Virus record (IMG/VR): IMGVR_UViG_3300002138_000040
Coordinates: 1-28,532 of that record
Direction: 5' to 3' (one strand)
DNA from: a virus
DNA length: 28,532 bases
Shown: positions 14,975 to 22,951 of the stretch, in pieces
How the letters are laid out: each line of letters begins with the position of its first letter
How positions within the stretch are numbered: the stretch's first letter is position 1
Translations under genes and position numbers: made by a program
The notes under the pieces: generated by a model
The model's input: only the letters and a program-made list of their open reading frames with translations
Told to the model about the DNA's origin: nothing
Databases searched by the model: none

Positions 14975-15906
14975 AAAAATTCATAATTATGGTAGGTAGA
15001 CACGGTAGACCTTCCACTAAAGAGTTGTTTAAGAATATCTCTAAACAAAATTGCGAACACGTTATAAAATCTGCGGTATTTGATGGATTTGTTGTCAGGG
15101 ATACGCCTAATAACATGAAGTCTAAAAAGAAAGTAAAATCTGGAGACACCTATAACTGTAGTAATTCTATTGTCATTCGTTGGGGATGGTATGGCAACAT
15201 GCAAACTAATGACCAGACAATTGTTTATAATTCTGCAGAAGCTATTAAATTAGCAAACGACAAAGGTAAATGCAGAAAACATCTTGCAGCTAGAGGTATT
15301 GACGTTCCTGAAACATATCTATTAGATGAAATTAAAAGGATGACAAATGTAGAATATCCTTTAATTGCAAGACCTTCTCATCATGGTAGAGGAAAACACC
15401 TATGGGTATGCAACAATCAAAAAGAGTTAAATATTGCTATTGGCAAAGGTGCTTCATATTTTAGTAAAATCTATCCAAAAACTGAAGAGTATCGTGTTCA
15501 TTGCGGATTGGGTAAAATCCTTGAAGTTATGAGAAAACCGGCACCGGCTGATCCATCTCAAGTAGCCTGGAATAGGGCGCTGAACGATGCTCCTTTTGAA
15601 AGAATTCCTTGGAATAACTGGGAAAACTTCATATGTAAACTAGCACTTAGAGCTGCTAGAGAAATGAATTTACAACTTGCAGGAGTTGATATTATGGTAC
15701 AACGTACTAATGATAACATACCTAAAGCTGTTGTATGTGAGATAAATACTGCCCCTACTTTAAACAGTAGTCCGCATGTTCTTGAAAGATACTCTAAGTT
15801 ATTTAACAAAATAGCTAGAAGCGAAACAAGAATTGAGCCTTGGGATTTTGAAAGTTTTGAATCAGCCAATAGTTTAGCATGGAAAGAGATACAACTAGCC
15901 GAATAA
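14971..15906 (+). CDS. ATP-grasp carboxylate-amine ligase
   Basis: A 311-aa ATP-grasp enzyme of the RimK-like kind. The N-terminal alpha/beta domain starts KKFIIMVGRHGRP and holds IRWGWYG. Next come KCRKHLAARGIDVPET (a typical helix before the grasp), the ATP-binding loop LIARPSHHGRGK (132-142), EYRVHCG (173-179), and the metal-binding strand VVCEINTAPTLN with Glu257 and Asn259. All key residues are present. Such enzymes add an amino acid to a carboxylate, often making peptide-like tags. The start overlaps the previous stop (ATGA) and its end overlaps the next gene by 28 nt. Confidence 0.86.
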   Translation: MKKFIIMVGRHGRPSTKELFKNISKQNCEHVIKSAVFDGFVVRDTPNNMKSKKKVKSGDTYNCSNSIVIRWGWYGNMQTNDQTIVYNSAEAIKLANDKGKCRKHLAARGIDVPETYLLDEIKRMTNVEYPLIARPSHHGRGKHLWVCNNQKELNIAIGKGASYFSKIYPKTEEYRVHCGLGKILEVMRKPAPADPSQVAWNRALNDAPFERIPWNNWENFICKLALRAAREMNLQLAGVDIMVQRTNDNIPKAVVCEINTAPTLNSSPHVLERYSKLFNKIARSETRIEPWDFESFESANSLAWKEIQLAE

Positions 15907-16946
15907 AGATTTGGAGCAATATTGAATTAGATGTAGATTTTGTATATCCTTATGATATTGTACCATTAGAAGAGTGTGATGTGATAATGTTATGTGACAT
16001 AGTGTCAGAACGGGTATATCTACCTAGACGCATTTACACATCTGAATTTGAAGATGTAACAAGTCCTGACGAGCCTAATAATATGGAAAGAGCTCTTTCT
16101 GAAATATTAGAAGTTACAGAATATTTAAAACTTCATAAGCCCATAGTAGCTTTTGGAAGGTATGGTTTCATTTTAGCGCTTCTTATGGGAGGCGCTATAA
16201 TTGATTCAAGTGCTGCTGCTAATTCTTTAAGATATGTATTACATCCTTCGGGAGCCTCTACCAGAGTTGAATCAGGCAGATTAAATTTAATAATGCCTAG
16301 TTCTTTATTTATATCATTAGCTATAACTTCTAGTAGAGATATTGCTCATAATTATAGTTCTAATGGAACTAGTGTTACATTGCCGGGAATCGATCCCGTT
16401 GAGATTGGTTACATTCCGAGATGTAATAGTATATTTTTTGAAGCTCCTTATAGCGCATGGCAATATAACGTACTTCATAATTATATTACTACTCTTACAA
16501 GTAAAGATTTTAATGGATTTGCAGATGTTCAAAGATTTTCAAATGTTTCAGTATGCCCAGAAGTTCTTAGAAAAAAGAAAACTATAGCACCTCCCATTAG
16601 TACAGAGCGTCATTATAACCCATATGGTATAATTAAACCTTCTAAAAGAAAGGAAGTGCCGACTGGCAGTATTGTTACATCGCTGGGTGCGACTAAGTCT
16701 ACGTCAGTGAACATAAGTGAAGCACTAAAAGATGTATTTAATAAACCACAGGCGGAAAAAAAACCAGAAGTAAAATTTGATCCTTCTCAATACTTTGTCC
16801 ATAAAGTATCTGTCGATGATTTTAATGTTCATGTAGCTAAAACACCTGACATCGATAATGCTGAGTCGCATGAAGAACAGATTGCAAATTCTGAAGCCGC
16901 AATTGCGCATGAACAACAACGGCAACAACAACCACCACCATTTTAA
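15879..16946 (+). CDS. Class I glutamine amidotransferase-like protein, catalytically dead
   Basis: A 355-aa protein. Residues 15-210 follow the plan of class I amidotransferases of the peptidase C26 type: a strand-turn at EECDVIMLCD (usually DGlllpGGpDi), then KPIVAFGRYGFILALLMGG (87-105), which lines up with the family's KPvlGiCrG-QLLNvalGG, and later FFEAP in place of QFHPE. At the nucleophile position Cys is replaced by Gly93, and the His and Glu of the triad are also absent. Residues 215-355 are a linker and a Gln/Pro-rich, disordered tail (EQQRQQQPPPF). It cannot release ammonia from glutamine but may hold or regulate partner ligases. The next gene starts 7 nt after its stop. Confidence 0.65.
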   Translation: MERDTTSRIKIWSNIELDVDFVYPYDIVPLEECDVIMLCDIVSERVYLPRRIYTSEFEDVTSPDEPNNMERALSEILEVTEYLKLHKPIVAFGRYGFILALLMGGAIIDSSAAANSLRYVLHPSGASTRVESGRLNLIMPSSLFISLAITSSRDIAHNYSSNGTSVTLPGIDPVEIGYIPRCNSIFFEAPYSAWQYNVLHNYITTLTSKDFNGFADVQRFSNVSVCPEVLRKKKTIAPPISTERHYNPYGIIKPSKRKEVPTGSIVTSLGATKSTSVNISEALKDVFNKPQAEKKPEVKFDPSQYFVHKVSVDDFNVHVAKTPDIDNAESHEEQIANSEAAIAHEQQRQQQPPPF

Positions 16947-16953
16947 ACAACAA

Positions 16954-19065
16954 ATGTTAACAATTATAATAGTATTATTAATTTTAATACTCACACCACA
17001 ACGATCGGGTATCCTTGGCTGCGGCCTTATAGGATTTGCCCCAAATAAAAAAAGAGAGGCAAATCTCACATGGATTAAACTCATCATGGTTTATAATACT
17101 TCAAGAGGAACTGATGCTTGCGGTATATATATTAATGAAGAGTCAATAAAAGGAGTTAAGACAGAGTCTGACGCTAGAACATTTTTAGCAATGCACCCGA
17201 TTGAATATGTTCCCGGATGCAAAAATAAATTAGTTATTGCTCATACTAGAAAGTCCTTATTAGGTGCAGCTTTTGAAGAAAATGCACATCCTTACACTTT
17301 TACAAACGACGAAGGTCGTTCTATTACATTAGCTCATAATGGAACTATAAACAACATTTATGATTTAGCTAGAGAATCTGGCGTAGATTGTACTGGATTA
17401 TTAGTAGACTCTCAAAAATTAGCTAAAATAATTCTTGAAAAAGGTTATTCCGTTTTAAATGATTATAAAGGAACAGCTGCATTATTATTTAGCTTTTCAG
17501 ATGATCCTAATGCATTATATGTATTTAAAGGAGCATCACTAGATAAAGTTACTGATAAAGAGGTAAGTACTGAAAGACCTTTATTTTATATAGAGACTAT
17601 GGAAGGATGTTATTTTTCTTCTATGTGGGAACCCTTAGATACTTTAACAGATCAGGTTACTGATACGTTCAGCGTACCTAATAACAAAGTATTTAGAGTT
17701 ATTAATAATGAGTTTACAGAATTATTTACTGCTGAAAGAGATTCTAATAATATATATGTACCAGCTGTTAGAACTGGACCTACGTACCACGGGAGTGCTA
17801 GCCACTATCCTAATACTAGTAATAGTTCTGAATATGTTGGTGAACCTAGAACCGAACCTGCTACTAATCTAAAATCTTTTACAGAAGTCTCAACCACTAT
17901 GGGGCACAATTTCGGAAAAGACATGTTTAGAGCCGGCGCTGTTCATTATTTAGGTGGTAGATATTATGCTAGAATAATGGGCTTAGTTGGACAATCAGCA
18001 AAAGATGTAATGTATCCAGCGTGTCCTGACTCAGCTGCGTATTTAATGAGAGGTTATCACTCTATCATGTATTGTAAGAAAGAGCCTAAAGTGTTCATTC
18101 CGCAAATAACAAATGCTGCAAATGCTAATATAAATAGTGAAACTGCAGGATACAGTAAGCTTTATTTTTATGAAGGTGTTTTAATTTCTCCTAAGAAAGT
18201 AGAACATTTTATTAGAAAAGTAGAAAAAAGATTAGATGATATGAATAATCCTTTTGAGAAGTTAAGACAACTGTCTTCCTTTTCAGAAACTCCTATCACA
18301 TATCTACATTCTGAAACTTCTAAAATAAAAAATAATGAAATTAAGTTTTTCATAGCTGGCAAACCTCTTAAATCTAGATGCGAATATCGTCCAATACTTT
18401 CTCACAGAAAATATTCATTTGATGATAAAGGTAACTTGATAGCAATTTCTACCTCTATCAAAACTGATACTATTTTTAAAGATTTAGCATTAAATACTTC
18501 TTCTGCAGAAGCATCTGTTCCAGCGCTAATTAATCCAGCAACTGTTATTAAAAATGCAGCACAAACTCAAGCTACTGCGCAGTTAGCAAAGTTAAGAGCT
18601 AATAGTGCATTAACTGTTAAAAGATTTGAGATGCTGTTAGATGTTGCTTATTACAGACTTAAAGGTTATTCACAAGCTGAAGAATCAACAAGAATACTTG
18701 CTGAGGAAATAGATGGAGCTGCTGATACTACTTACTACAATTCTGAAAATAGTGCTATAAGTTTTACAGGTAAAGATATACTGATAAGAGCTATAATGCT
18801 GTCATTATTAGAAATACTAGGAACAGATAATCAGATTTCTATTGACCATTGCGAAGCAAGAGCTGCCGCTTTATTTAATACTAGCAACTCTTCAAGTCAG
18901 GGATTAATTCATGTAATGAAGCATTCAGGATATGGTGATTTTGCAAGTTTCGTAGATGAAGCTATTTTAGAACTACATCATGAAGCCGTTTCTAAATTCA
19001 AAAAAACTCCTATAACTTTAGAACAAGATGACTACTCAGAATTCGCCGAAGTCGGCAGTTACTAA
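16954..19065 (+). CDS. Class II glutamine amidotransferase with hydrophobic leader and long C-terminal region
   Basis: A 703-aa protein counted from 16954, the first ATG after the upstream stop; a start at 16858 inside the previous gene is less likely. Residues 1-14 are hydrophobic (MLTIIIVLLILILT), then PQRSGILG, then Cys23 of CGLIGFAPNK, the N-terminal nucleophile block of class II amidotransferases. The rest of the site is intact: SRGTDACGI, VIAHTRKSLLG with NAHPYTF, and LAHNGTINN. The active Cys must be N-terminal, so residues 1-22 should be removed. ILGC also looks like a lipobox, so a lipoprotein is a weak alternative. Residues from about 270 to 703 are of unknown fold, with Thr/Ser-rich and helical parts. 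Likely source of ammonia for the nearby ligases. Confidence 0.8.
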   Translation: MLTIIIVLLILILTPQRSGILGCGLIGFAPNKKREANLTWIKLIMVYNTSRGTDACGIYINEESIKGVKTESDARTFLAMHPIEYVPGCKNKLVIAHTRKSLLGAAFEENAHPYTFTNDEGRSITLAHNGTINNIYDLARESGVDCTGLLVDSQKLAKIILEKGYSVLNDYKGTAALLFSFSDDPNALYVFKGASLDKVTDKEVSTERPLFYIETMEGCYFSSMWEPLDTLTDQVTDTFSVPNNKVFRVINNEFTELFTAERDSNNIYVPAVRTGPTYHGSASHYPNTSNSSEYVGEPRTEPATNLKSFTEVSTTMGHNFGKDMFRAGAVHYLGGRYYARIMGLVGQSAKDVMYPACPDSAAYLMRGYHSIMYCKKEPKVFIPQITNAANANINSETAGYSKLYFYEGVLISPKKVEHFIRKVEKRLDDMNNPFEKLRQLSSFSETPITYLHSETSKIKNNEIKFFIAGKPLKSRCEYRPILSHRKYSFDDKGNLIAISTSIKTDTIFKDLALNTSSAEASVPALINPATVIKNAAQTQATAQLAKLRANSALTVKRFEMLLDVAYYRLKGYSQAEESTRILAEEIDGAADTTYYNSENSAISFTGKDILIRAIMLSLLEILGTDNQISIDHCEARAAALFNTSNSSSQGLIHVMKHSGYGDFASFVDEAILELHHEAVSKFKKTPITLEQDDYSEFAEVGSY

Positions 19066-21551
19066 ACAGGTAACATACGCAGAAAATCCTAATCTTGGAT
19101 ATAAGAAGGTGTCTCTTGCTGACGGAAGTACTGAATATAAAAAAAACTGTAAGCTTATAAAAGATAATTATTACAGAATTTCAGATCAGTGCATTCTAGT
19201 AGACAAGAGATGGTACATGGCTAATGACCCTCGCATATTTTATGATTGTGAAATTAATGAATATGCTTTGATATCTTTTAAAGGTGTTAATGAAGGTGTT
19301 GTTGGCACATCTGAATCTGGAGAGTTAATCATTGGAAAGTTTTCATCAAACCCATTATATAACTGCAAGTTAGTAACCAGCAAATACGTTAATGGAATAG
19401 CTTGTATATCATATGAAATTCCTAAAGCTTTAGGTTTTGTTGAACATATTAATAAAGGGCTATGGTCTAATATGAAAAATGTTGAACAACTTGATATACG
19501 AAAATTAGCTAATGCAAATATACCACTTAGCGTTCAGGGTAGACTGTCTGCAGCTTATAATGTAAAATTAGATATGACAACTAAAAAAGCATTTGATTTC
19601 TCTAATAATGCTTATAATGCTGAAGAATCTAAAGAGTTTGATAAAAAGATTTCTGAATATAACAAATTTAAAACTCCTTTAACTAAAGATGTTAAAAGAG
19701 CTGCTAGATTGTTAGGAGATCTTACTTTCGGATGTGAAATAGAAACAAAGTTAGGTAACATTCCCGGATATCTTCAGTCGCAAATGGGGATTATCATCTG
19801 TAAAGATGGTTCTATTGGGTATTCTCCGGAGTTTGTTACTGTTCCGTATAAAGGAGCTAAAGGGCTACAATCCCTTAAGAATCTATTTACAGAGCTTAAC
19901 AGACGTTGTACAACCGATGTAACATGCAGCTTACATTATCACGTAGGATCTATTAGAAAAGATAGAGAATTTCTGATAGCTATCTATAAGTTATATTGTA
20001 ATATTCAAGCTGAATTACATGCTATGTTGCCGATGTATAAAACTAATCCTGAAGGAATTAAGAAAAAGAATTACTGCAACTTTCTTCCATCTAGCTTAAT
20101 CGGAAGTATGCTTACCCAACCTTGCAATAAGGAATTATATAAATCTAACATTAACCAAACATTTGCTAAAATCCATAACTGGGTACTAGGCGGCGTTTCT
20201 AGTGATAAATTATATAATAGAAAAACTAAAACTCATCCTAGAGGTAGACAAAAATGGTATTTTGAAAGTAGATATTTCAGTATGAACATTATAAATATGT
20301 TCGTATCTGATCGTCAAACTGTAGAGTTTAGGGCTGAATGTAACCCCCTTGCATAGTAATATGCATTGAATAATTGGAAGAATTCAAAGGAACTCTTTGG
20401 AAAAAATAACTATTGACAAAACTTTTGATTATAGTATCTTTGTACTATAATGAAAAGTAATATAGAAGTAAAAAATAATGAAAAATACGGAGAATGGACA
20501 GTAATTGACCAAACTCCTATGAAAAGTAATTTTGGAAATGTTTACGTTTTATGTAAATGTACTTGTGGAACTATATCTAAAATAATGAGATGTAGATTAA
20601 AAGACGGTAAAACAAAAGGTTGTAAGAAATGCAGCTCGTCTAGAAACAAACAAGCATTAGGTAAAGGTAAACATAAAGGATGTGGAGAAGTGTCTAAAGA
20701 AATTTTTAAAAGAATAAAAAGACATTCTCAAGACAGACGTAGAAAAGATATTTCAAAAATGCCTTTTACAATAACTATAGAATACATATGGGAATTGTAT
20801 GTAAAACAAAAAGGCATTTGTGCAATAAGCGGACTACCTTTAATATTACATCTAAAAGGTAAAAAAGTTACTTCTCATGATTATTTTTCTTATGTTACAG
20901 CTTCATTAGACAGAATTGATTCAAATATGGGATATGTACCAGGAAATGTGCAATGGGTACATAAATGGGTTAATATTATGAAAAATTCAATGTCGGATGA
21001 ACAACTTAAATATATATGTCAAACAATTTATTTTTATAACAAAGACAACTTTGAGCCGAGCCTTGTAAACGTAGACTTCTTACAGAAGGTTTCAAGGAAG
21101 GTGCAACGACTAACGGATGATAGCTCTACGCTAAATAATTCTGACACGAGAATCCGACACCCTCAGTCCGAGGGTGATGACATAGTCTGAACTATACGGT
21201 GACGTATAGAAGTAGTAATTAAAAAAGCTACGATAACAAAATTGACACCACGCTGTTTTAAACCCTACTAAAGCTATTAATTGGTTATTCATATGTGTAG
21301 CTATCGTAAGATTTGCTGAACAGCACAGTAGCCGAATAATAACTGGCAAAAACAAAATATCATTAGAAGAAGTATTAATGTATTACAAGAATACATTCGG
21401 TACTTCGTATTCTAGTTCAGTTTCAAATTATCTCATAGAGTATTACAAAAGTCGTAAAGCTTTTTTTAGCAAGGCTGATGTAGTAGGAAGTGGCGATGAA
21501 GCCGAAACCGATTACACTTTTCTATACGAAGGGATGTCAGATATATTTTAA
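19028..21551 (+). CDS. Amidoligase (PF12224-like), gene split by a group I intron
   Basis: Exon 1 (from 19028 to about 20334) and exon 2 (from about 21245 to the TAA at 21549-21551) together give about 537 aa. The N-terminal 220 residues are unknown. The ligase domain begins LTFGCEIETKLGN (about residue 234), then CKDGSIG, EFVTVPYKG, a SLHYHVG motif with two His, RYFSMNIINMF and TVEFR near the end of exon 1. In the family this Arg is followed by x-H-x-x-x-x-N-x-x-K; the sequence HHAVLNPTK in exon 2, continuing AINWLFICVAIV, supplies it. Unspliced, translation adds AECNPLA and stops at 20356. It overlaps the class II amidotransferase by 38 nt. It is the second glutamine-synthetase-like ligase in the cassette. 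Confidence 0.83.
20412..20442 (+). promoter_or_regulatory. Bacteroidetes-type promoter inside the intron, for the HNH gene
   Basis: ATTG (20412-20415), 19 nt, then TATCTTTG (20435-20442). The HNH start codon is at 20450, 7 nt downstream. An internal promoter lets the endonuclease be made even when its host gene is silent. Confidence 0.75.
20450..21190 (+). CDS. HNH homing endonuclease, intron-encoded
   Basis: A 246-aa protein. The N-terminal part has GEWTVIDQTP and two Cys pairs, CKCTCG and GCKKCSS, a zinc-ribbon module seen in phage HNH enzymes. A basic helix segment follows (KRIKRHSQDRRRKD). The nuclease core is CAISGLPL (from Cys124), ASLDRIDSNMGYVPGNVQWVH and NIMKN, the usual D-R-I-D...GY...N-x-x-W-V HNH pattern. 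The last 40 or so residues (NNSDTRIRHPQSEG) are low in homology-like features because they are read from the ribozyme core. The enzyme would cut intronless amidoligase alleles and spread the intron. It has its own promoter. Confidence 0.9.
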   Translation: MKSNIEVKNNEKYGEWTVIDQTPMKSNFGNVYVLCKCTCGTISKIMRCRLKDGKTKGCKKCSSSRNKQALGKGKHKGCGEVSKEIFKRIKRHSQDRRRKDISKMPFTITIEYIWELYVKQKGICAISGLPLILHLKGKKVTSHDYFSYVTASLDRIDSNMGYVPGNVQWVHKWVNIMKNSMSDEQLKYICQTIYFYNKDNFEPSLVNVDFLQKVSRKVQRLTDDSSTLNNSDTRIRHPQSEGDDIV

Positions 21552-21554
21552 CTC

Positions 21555-21585
21555 TTGCAATTTTTCTTAGAAAGTTGTATCTTTG
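21555..21585 (+). promoter_or_regulatory. Bacteroidetes-type promoter for the GIY-YIG gene
   Basis: TTG (21555-21557), 20 nt, then TATCTTTG (21578-21585). The start codon at 21590 follows after 4 nt. It begins only 3 nt after the amidoligase stop. The ATG at 21575 overlaps this promoter and is rejected as a start. Confidence 0.8.
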
Positions 21586-21589
21586 CAAT

Positions 21590-22006
21590 ATGTGGACTTA
21601 CAATAATCAAGAATTCGAAGATTACATGGCTCAAGGACATGAAGGATTTATATACCGTATAACAGACGATAAAGGTCGCATGTATATTGGTAAGAAAGCT
21701 TTCTCTCACAGAAACAAGGTAAAACTTTCTAAGAAAGCAAGAGTTGGTACAAGAAAACGAGTTGAAATTCGTCAAAAAGATAGTGGGTGGAAAGCCTATT
21801 GGGGATCCTCTAAAGAACTACTAGAATATATTAAAGTTTCAGGTACTGATAACTTCACCAGAGAAATCTTAAAATTATGCAAGGATAAACAATCTTTAGC
21901 ATATTGGGAAGTTCATTACATGATAACTGAAAACGTACTGTTTTCGGATCACTACTGGAATGGAAATGTATCTGGTAGATTCTTTAAAGGAAAAATTCAT
22001 AAATAA
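21590..22006 (+). CDS. SegE-like GIY-YIG endonuclease
   Basis: A 138-aa protein. The catalytic GIY-YIG signature is spread over GFIYRITDDKGRMYIGKK (19-36), with the usual Tyr, Lys and Arg residues. Further features are SGWKAYWGSSKELLEYI, DNFTREILKLCKD, the Glu in SLAYWEVHYMI (metal ligand region) and a late YWNGNVSGRFF. This matches the free-standing SegE-type GIY-YIG domain of phages. It is not inside an intron but directly downstream of the split amidoligase gene. Its own promoter and near-leaderless start set it apart from the cassette. It could be a selfish homing nuclease. Confidence 0.8.
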   Translation: MWTYNNQEFEDYMAQGHEGFIYRITDDKGRMYIGKKAFSHRNKVKLSKKARVGTRKRVEIRQKDSGWKAYWGSSKELLEYIKVSGTDNFTREILKLCKDKQSLAYWEVHYMITENVLFSDHYWNGNVSGRFFKGKIHK

Positions 22007-22007
22007 A

Positions 22008-22039
22008 TTTGTTTTTTAATATTTCTTTACGTATCTTTG
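22008..22039 (+). promoter_or_regulatory. Bacteroidetes-type promoter for the 104-aa gene
   Basis: TTTG (22008-22011), 20 nt, then TATCTTTG (22032-22039), with the ATG at 22044 after a 4-nt gap. It begins just after the stop of the GIY-YIG gene. Confidence 0.8.
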
Positions 22040-22043
22040 TAAC

Positions 22044-22358
22044 ATGAGTAAAATGTTCACACATACAAAAGAAGTAGGGGAAGAAGGTGACAAAAAGACC
22101 TTAACCCAGGGAGTAAATTTAGACTATCTAGTTAACTATGTATATGACGAATCGACGTTATTCCTATTTATGGATGAACAGATCGAAGCTGTCAGAGTTG
22201 TAGAAGTACCTGTAAAAATAAAACCTTCCAAAGAAAATACAGCTGGTTGGAAAATAGACCAGCAAGCACGAACTGTAAAGGAATCATATACAATTGAAGT
22301 AACTGACCCAGAAGCTATCAATCGATTTCTAGAATATCAAAAACAAACATCAATTTAA
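22044..22358 (+). CDS. Unknown protein (104 aa), independent transcription unit
   Basis: A 104-aa acidic protein with beta-rich sequence (NLDYLVNYVYDE, LFLFMDEQIEAVRVVEVPVKI, ESYTIEVTDPEAINRF). No domain is recognised and there is no membrane segment. It is transcribed on its own: a promoter ends 4 nt before its start and a terminator follows its stop by 5 nt. Being given a complete private unit inside a dense genome suggests a product needed at its own level, for example an early or regulatory protein. Confidence 0.65.
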   Translation: MSKMFTHTKEVGEEGDKKTLTQGVNLDYLVNYVYDESTLFLFMDEQIEAVRVVEVPVKIKPSKENTAGWKIDQQARTVKESYTIEVTDPEAINRFLEYQKQTSI

Positions 22359-22363
22359 GTATA

Positions 22364-22388
22364 AGCCCCTTTAGTTAGGGGCTTTTTT
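22364..22388 (+). terminator. Rho-independent terminator
   Basis: AGCCCCT (22364-22370), loop TTAGTT, AGGGGCT (22377-22383), then a T run. A perfect 7-bp GC-rich stem directly after the 104-aa gene. Confidence 0.88.
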
Positions 22389-22394
22389 ATCATT

Positions 22395-22556
22395 ATGAAA
22401 TTAATCACACTATTATTATTTTTTGTAGTTCTTAGTAAAGAACCTTCACAAAAATACTGCAAATATCAAGCATTGACTGCTGATAGCACTACTTATACTA
22501 TATATAGCTTAGACTTCAGTAAAGAGAAAGGAGATACGTTTTGGATAAATCCGTAA
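22395..22556 (+). CDS. Small protein with a signal-peptide-like N-terminus (53 aa)
   Basis: A 53-aa frame beginning MKLITLLLFFVVLS, a charged start plus hydrophobic core as in signal peptides, then KEPSQKYCKYQA and a polar remainder ending in FWINP. It would be exported or stay anchored in the inner membrane. The one Cys in the mature part is not in a lipobox. The stop overlaps the next gene by 16 nt. No family is recognised. It is placed right after a terminator, so its promoter is not obvious. Confidence 0.5.
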   Translation: MKLITLLLFFVVLSKEPSQKYCKYQALTADSTTYTIYSLDFSKEKGDTFWINP

Positions 22557-22951
22557 TATCTTTTGATTTTGACGGCACACTCGCTACATCAATTGAATTA
22601 CAAGATTTTGCAAAACTACTTGCAGAAAAAGGAGTAAGTGTATGTATTACAACTAGGCGAAGTAACGACCCTGTAAATAATGCAGAATACCACGAACAGT
22701 TTCCGCATCAGGAAGTAGAAAGACTAGCATCCGCACTAAAAATAAACACTATTAACTATACTAATGGTCACTATAAGAATATATTCTTTGAAGGCAAGTT
22801 TGGATATATTCACATTGATGATGATGATACAGAGATTAGATATATAGTATATGATAAGCTGAATGCTAAAAACGACGTTATGTGTTTTAACGTTATGGAA
22901 ATTAAAAAATTTAAAGAATATATAATTAATGAATTTGGAATCAATATCTAA
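22541..22951 (+). CDS. HAD-superfamily phosphatase-like protein
   Basis: A 136-aa minimal HAD hydrolase. Motif I is SFDFDGTLATS at 7-17 with both Asp, motif II is CITTRR, and motif IV is HIDDDDTEI near 88-96. The start is TTG at 22541, preceded at about 8 nt by AAAGGAG, a clear ribosome-binding site that is unusual among the genes here. A role as a 5'-nucleotidase or nucleotide-pool phosphatase is likely by family; substrate unknown. It overlaps the upstream mini protein by 16 nt and the nuclease downstream by 23 nt. Confidence 0.75.
   Translation: MDKSVISFDFDGTLATSIELQDFAKLLAEKGVSVCITTRRSNDPVNNAEYHEQFPHQEVERLASALKINTINYTNGHYKNIFFEGKFGYIHIDDDDTEIRYIVYDKLNAKNDVMCFNVMEIKKFKEYIINEFGINI

Larger units (their letters stand above)
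20335..21244 (+). ncRNA. Group I intron with an HNH endonuclease gene (approximate ends)
   Basis: The intron is shown by the broken amidoligase frame and by core pairings: CCTTG (21061-21065)/CAAGG (21093-21097), P7 GACTA (21108-21112)/TAGTC (21183-21187), a hairpin CACCCTC-AGTCC-GAGGGTG (21158-21176), and P9 CTATACG-GTGA-CGTATAG (21192-21209) with a GNRA-type loop. A 5' hairpin TGCAT/ATGCA lies near 20350-20365. The exact splice sites are not settled. The given ends (GC joined to A, an Ala codon; last intron base G21244) give the best protein match but put C, not U, at the 5' site. Exon 1 ending at U20339 with exon 2 from C21253 obeys the U/G rule but loses the His. The last part of the HNH gene runs through the ribozyme core. 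Confidence 0.8.

Noticed and set aside
14596-15204. Several - strand frames of 70-110 aa.
   Set aside because: They mirror the COOH-NH2 ligase and ATP-grasp genes and lack any recognisable domain.
16858-16953. A 32-residue upstream extension of the class II amidotransferase.
   Set aside because: It lies inside the Gln-rich 3' end of the previous gene and encodes low-complexity Asn/His sequence; the ATG at 16954, 7 nt after the stop, fits the spacing of the other genes.
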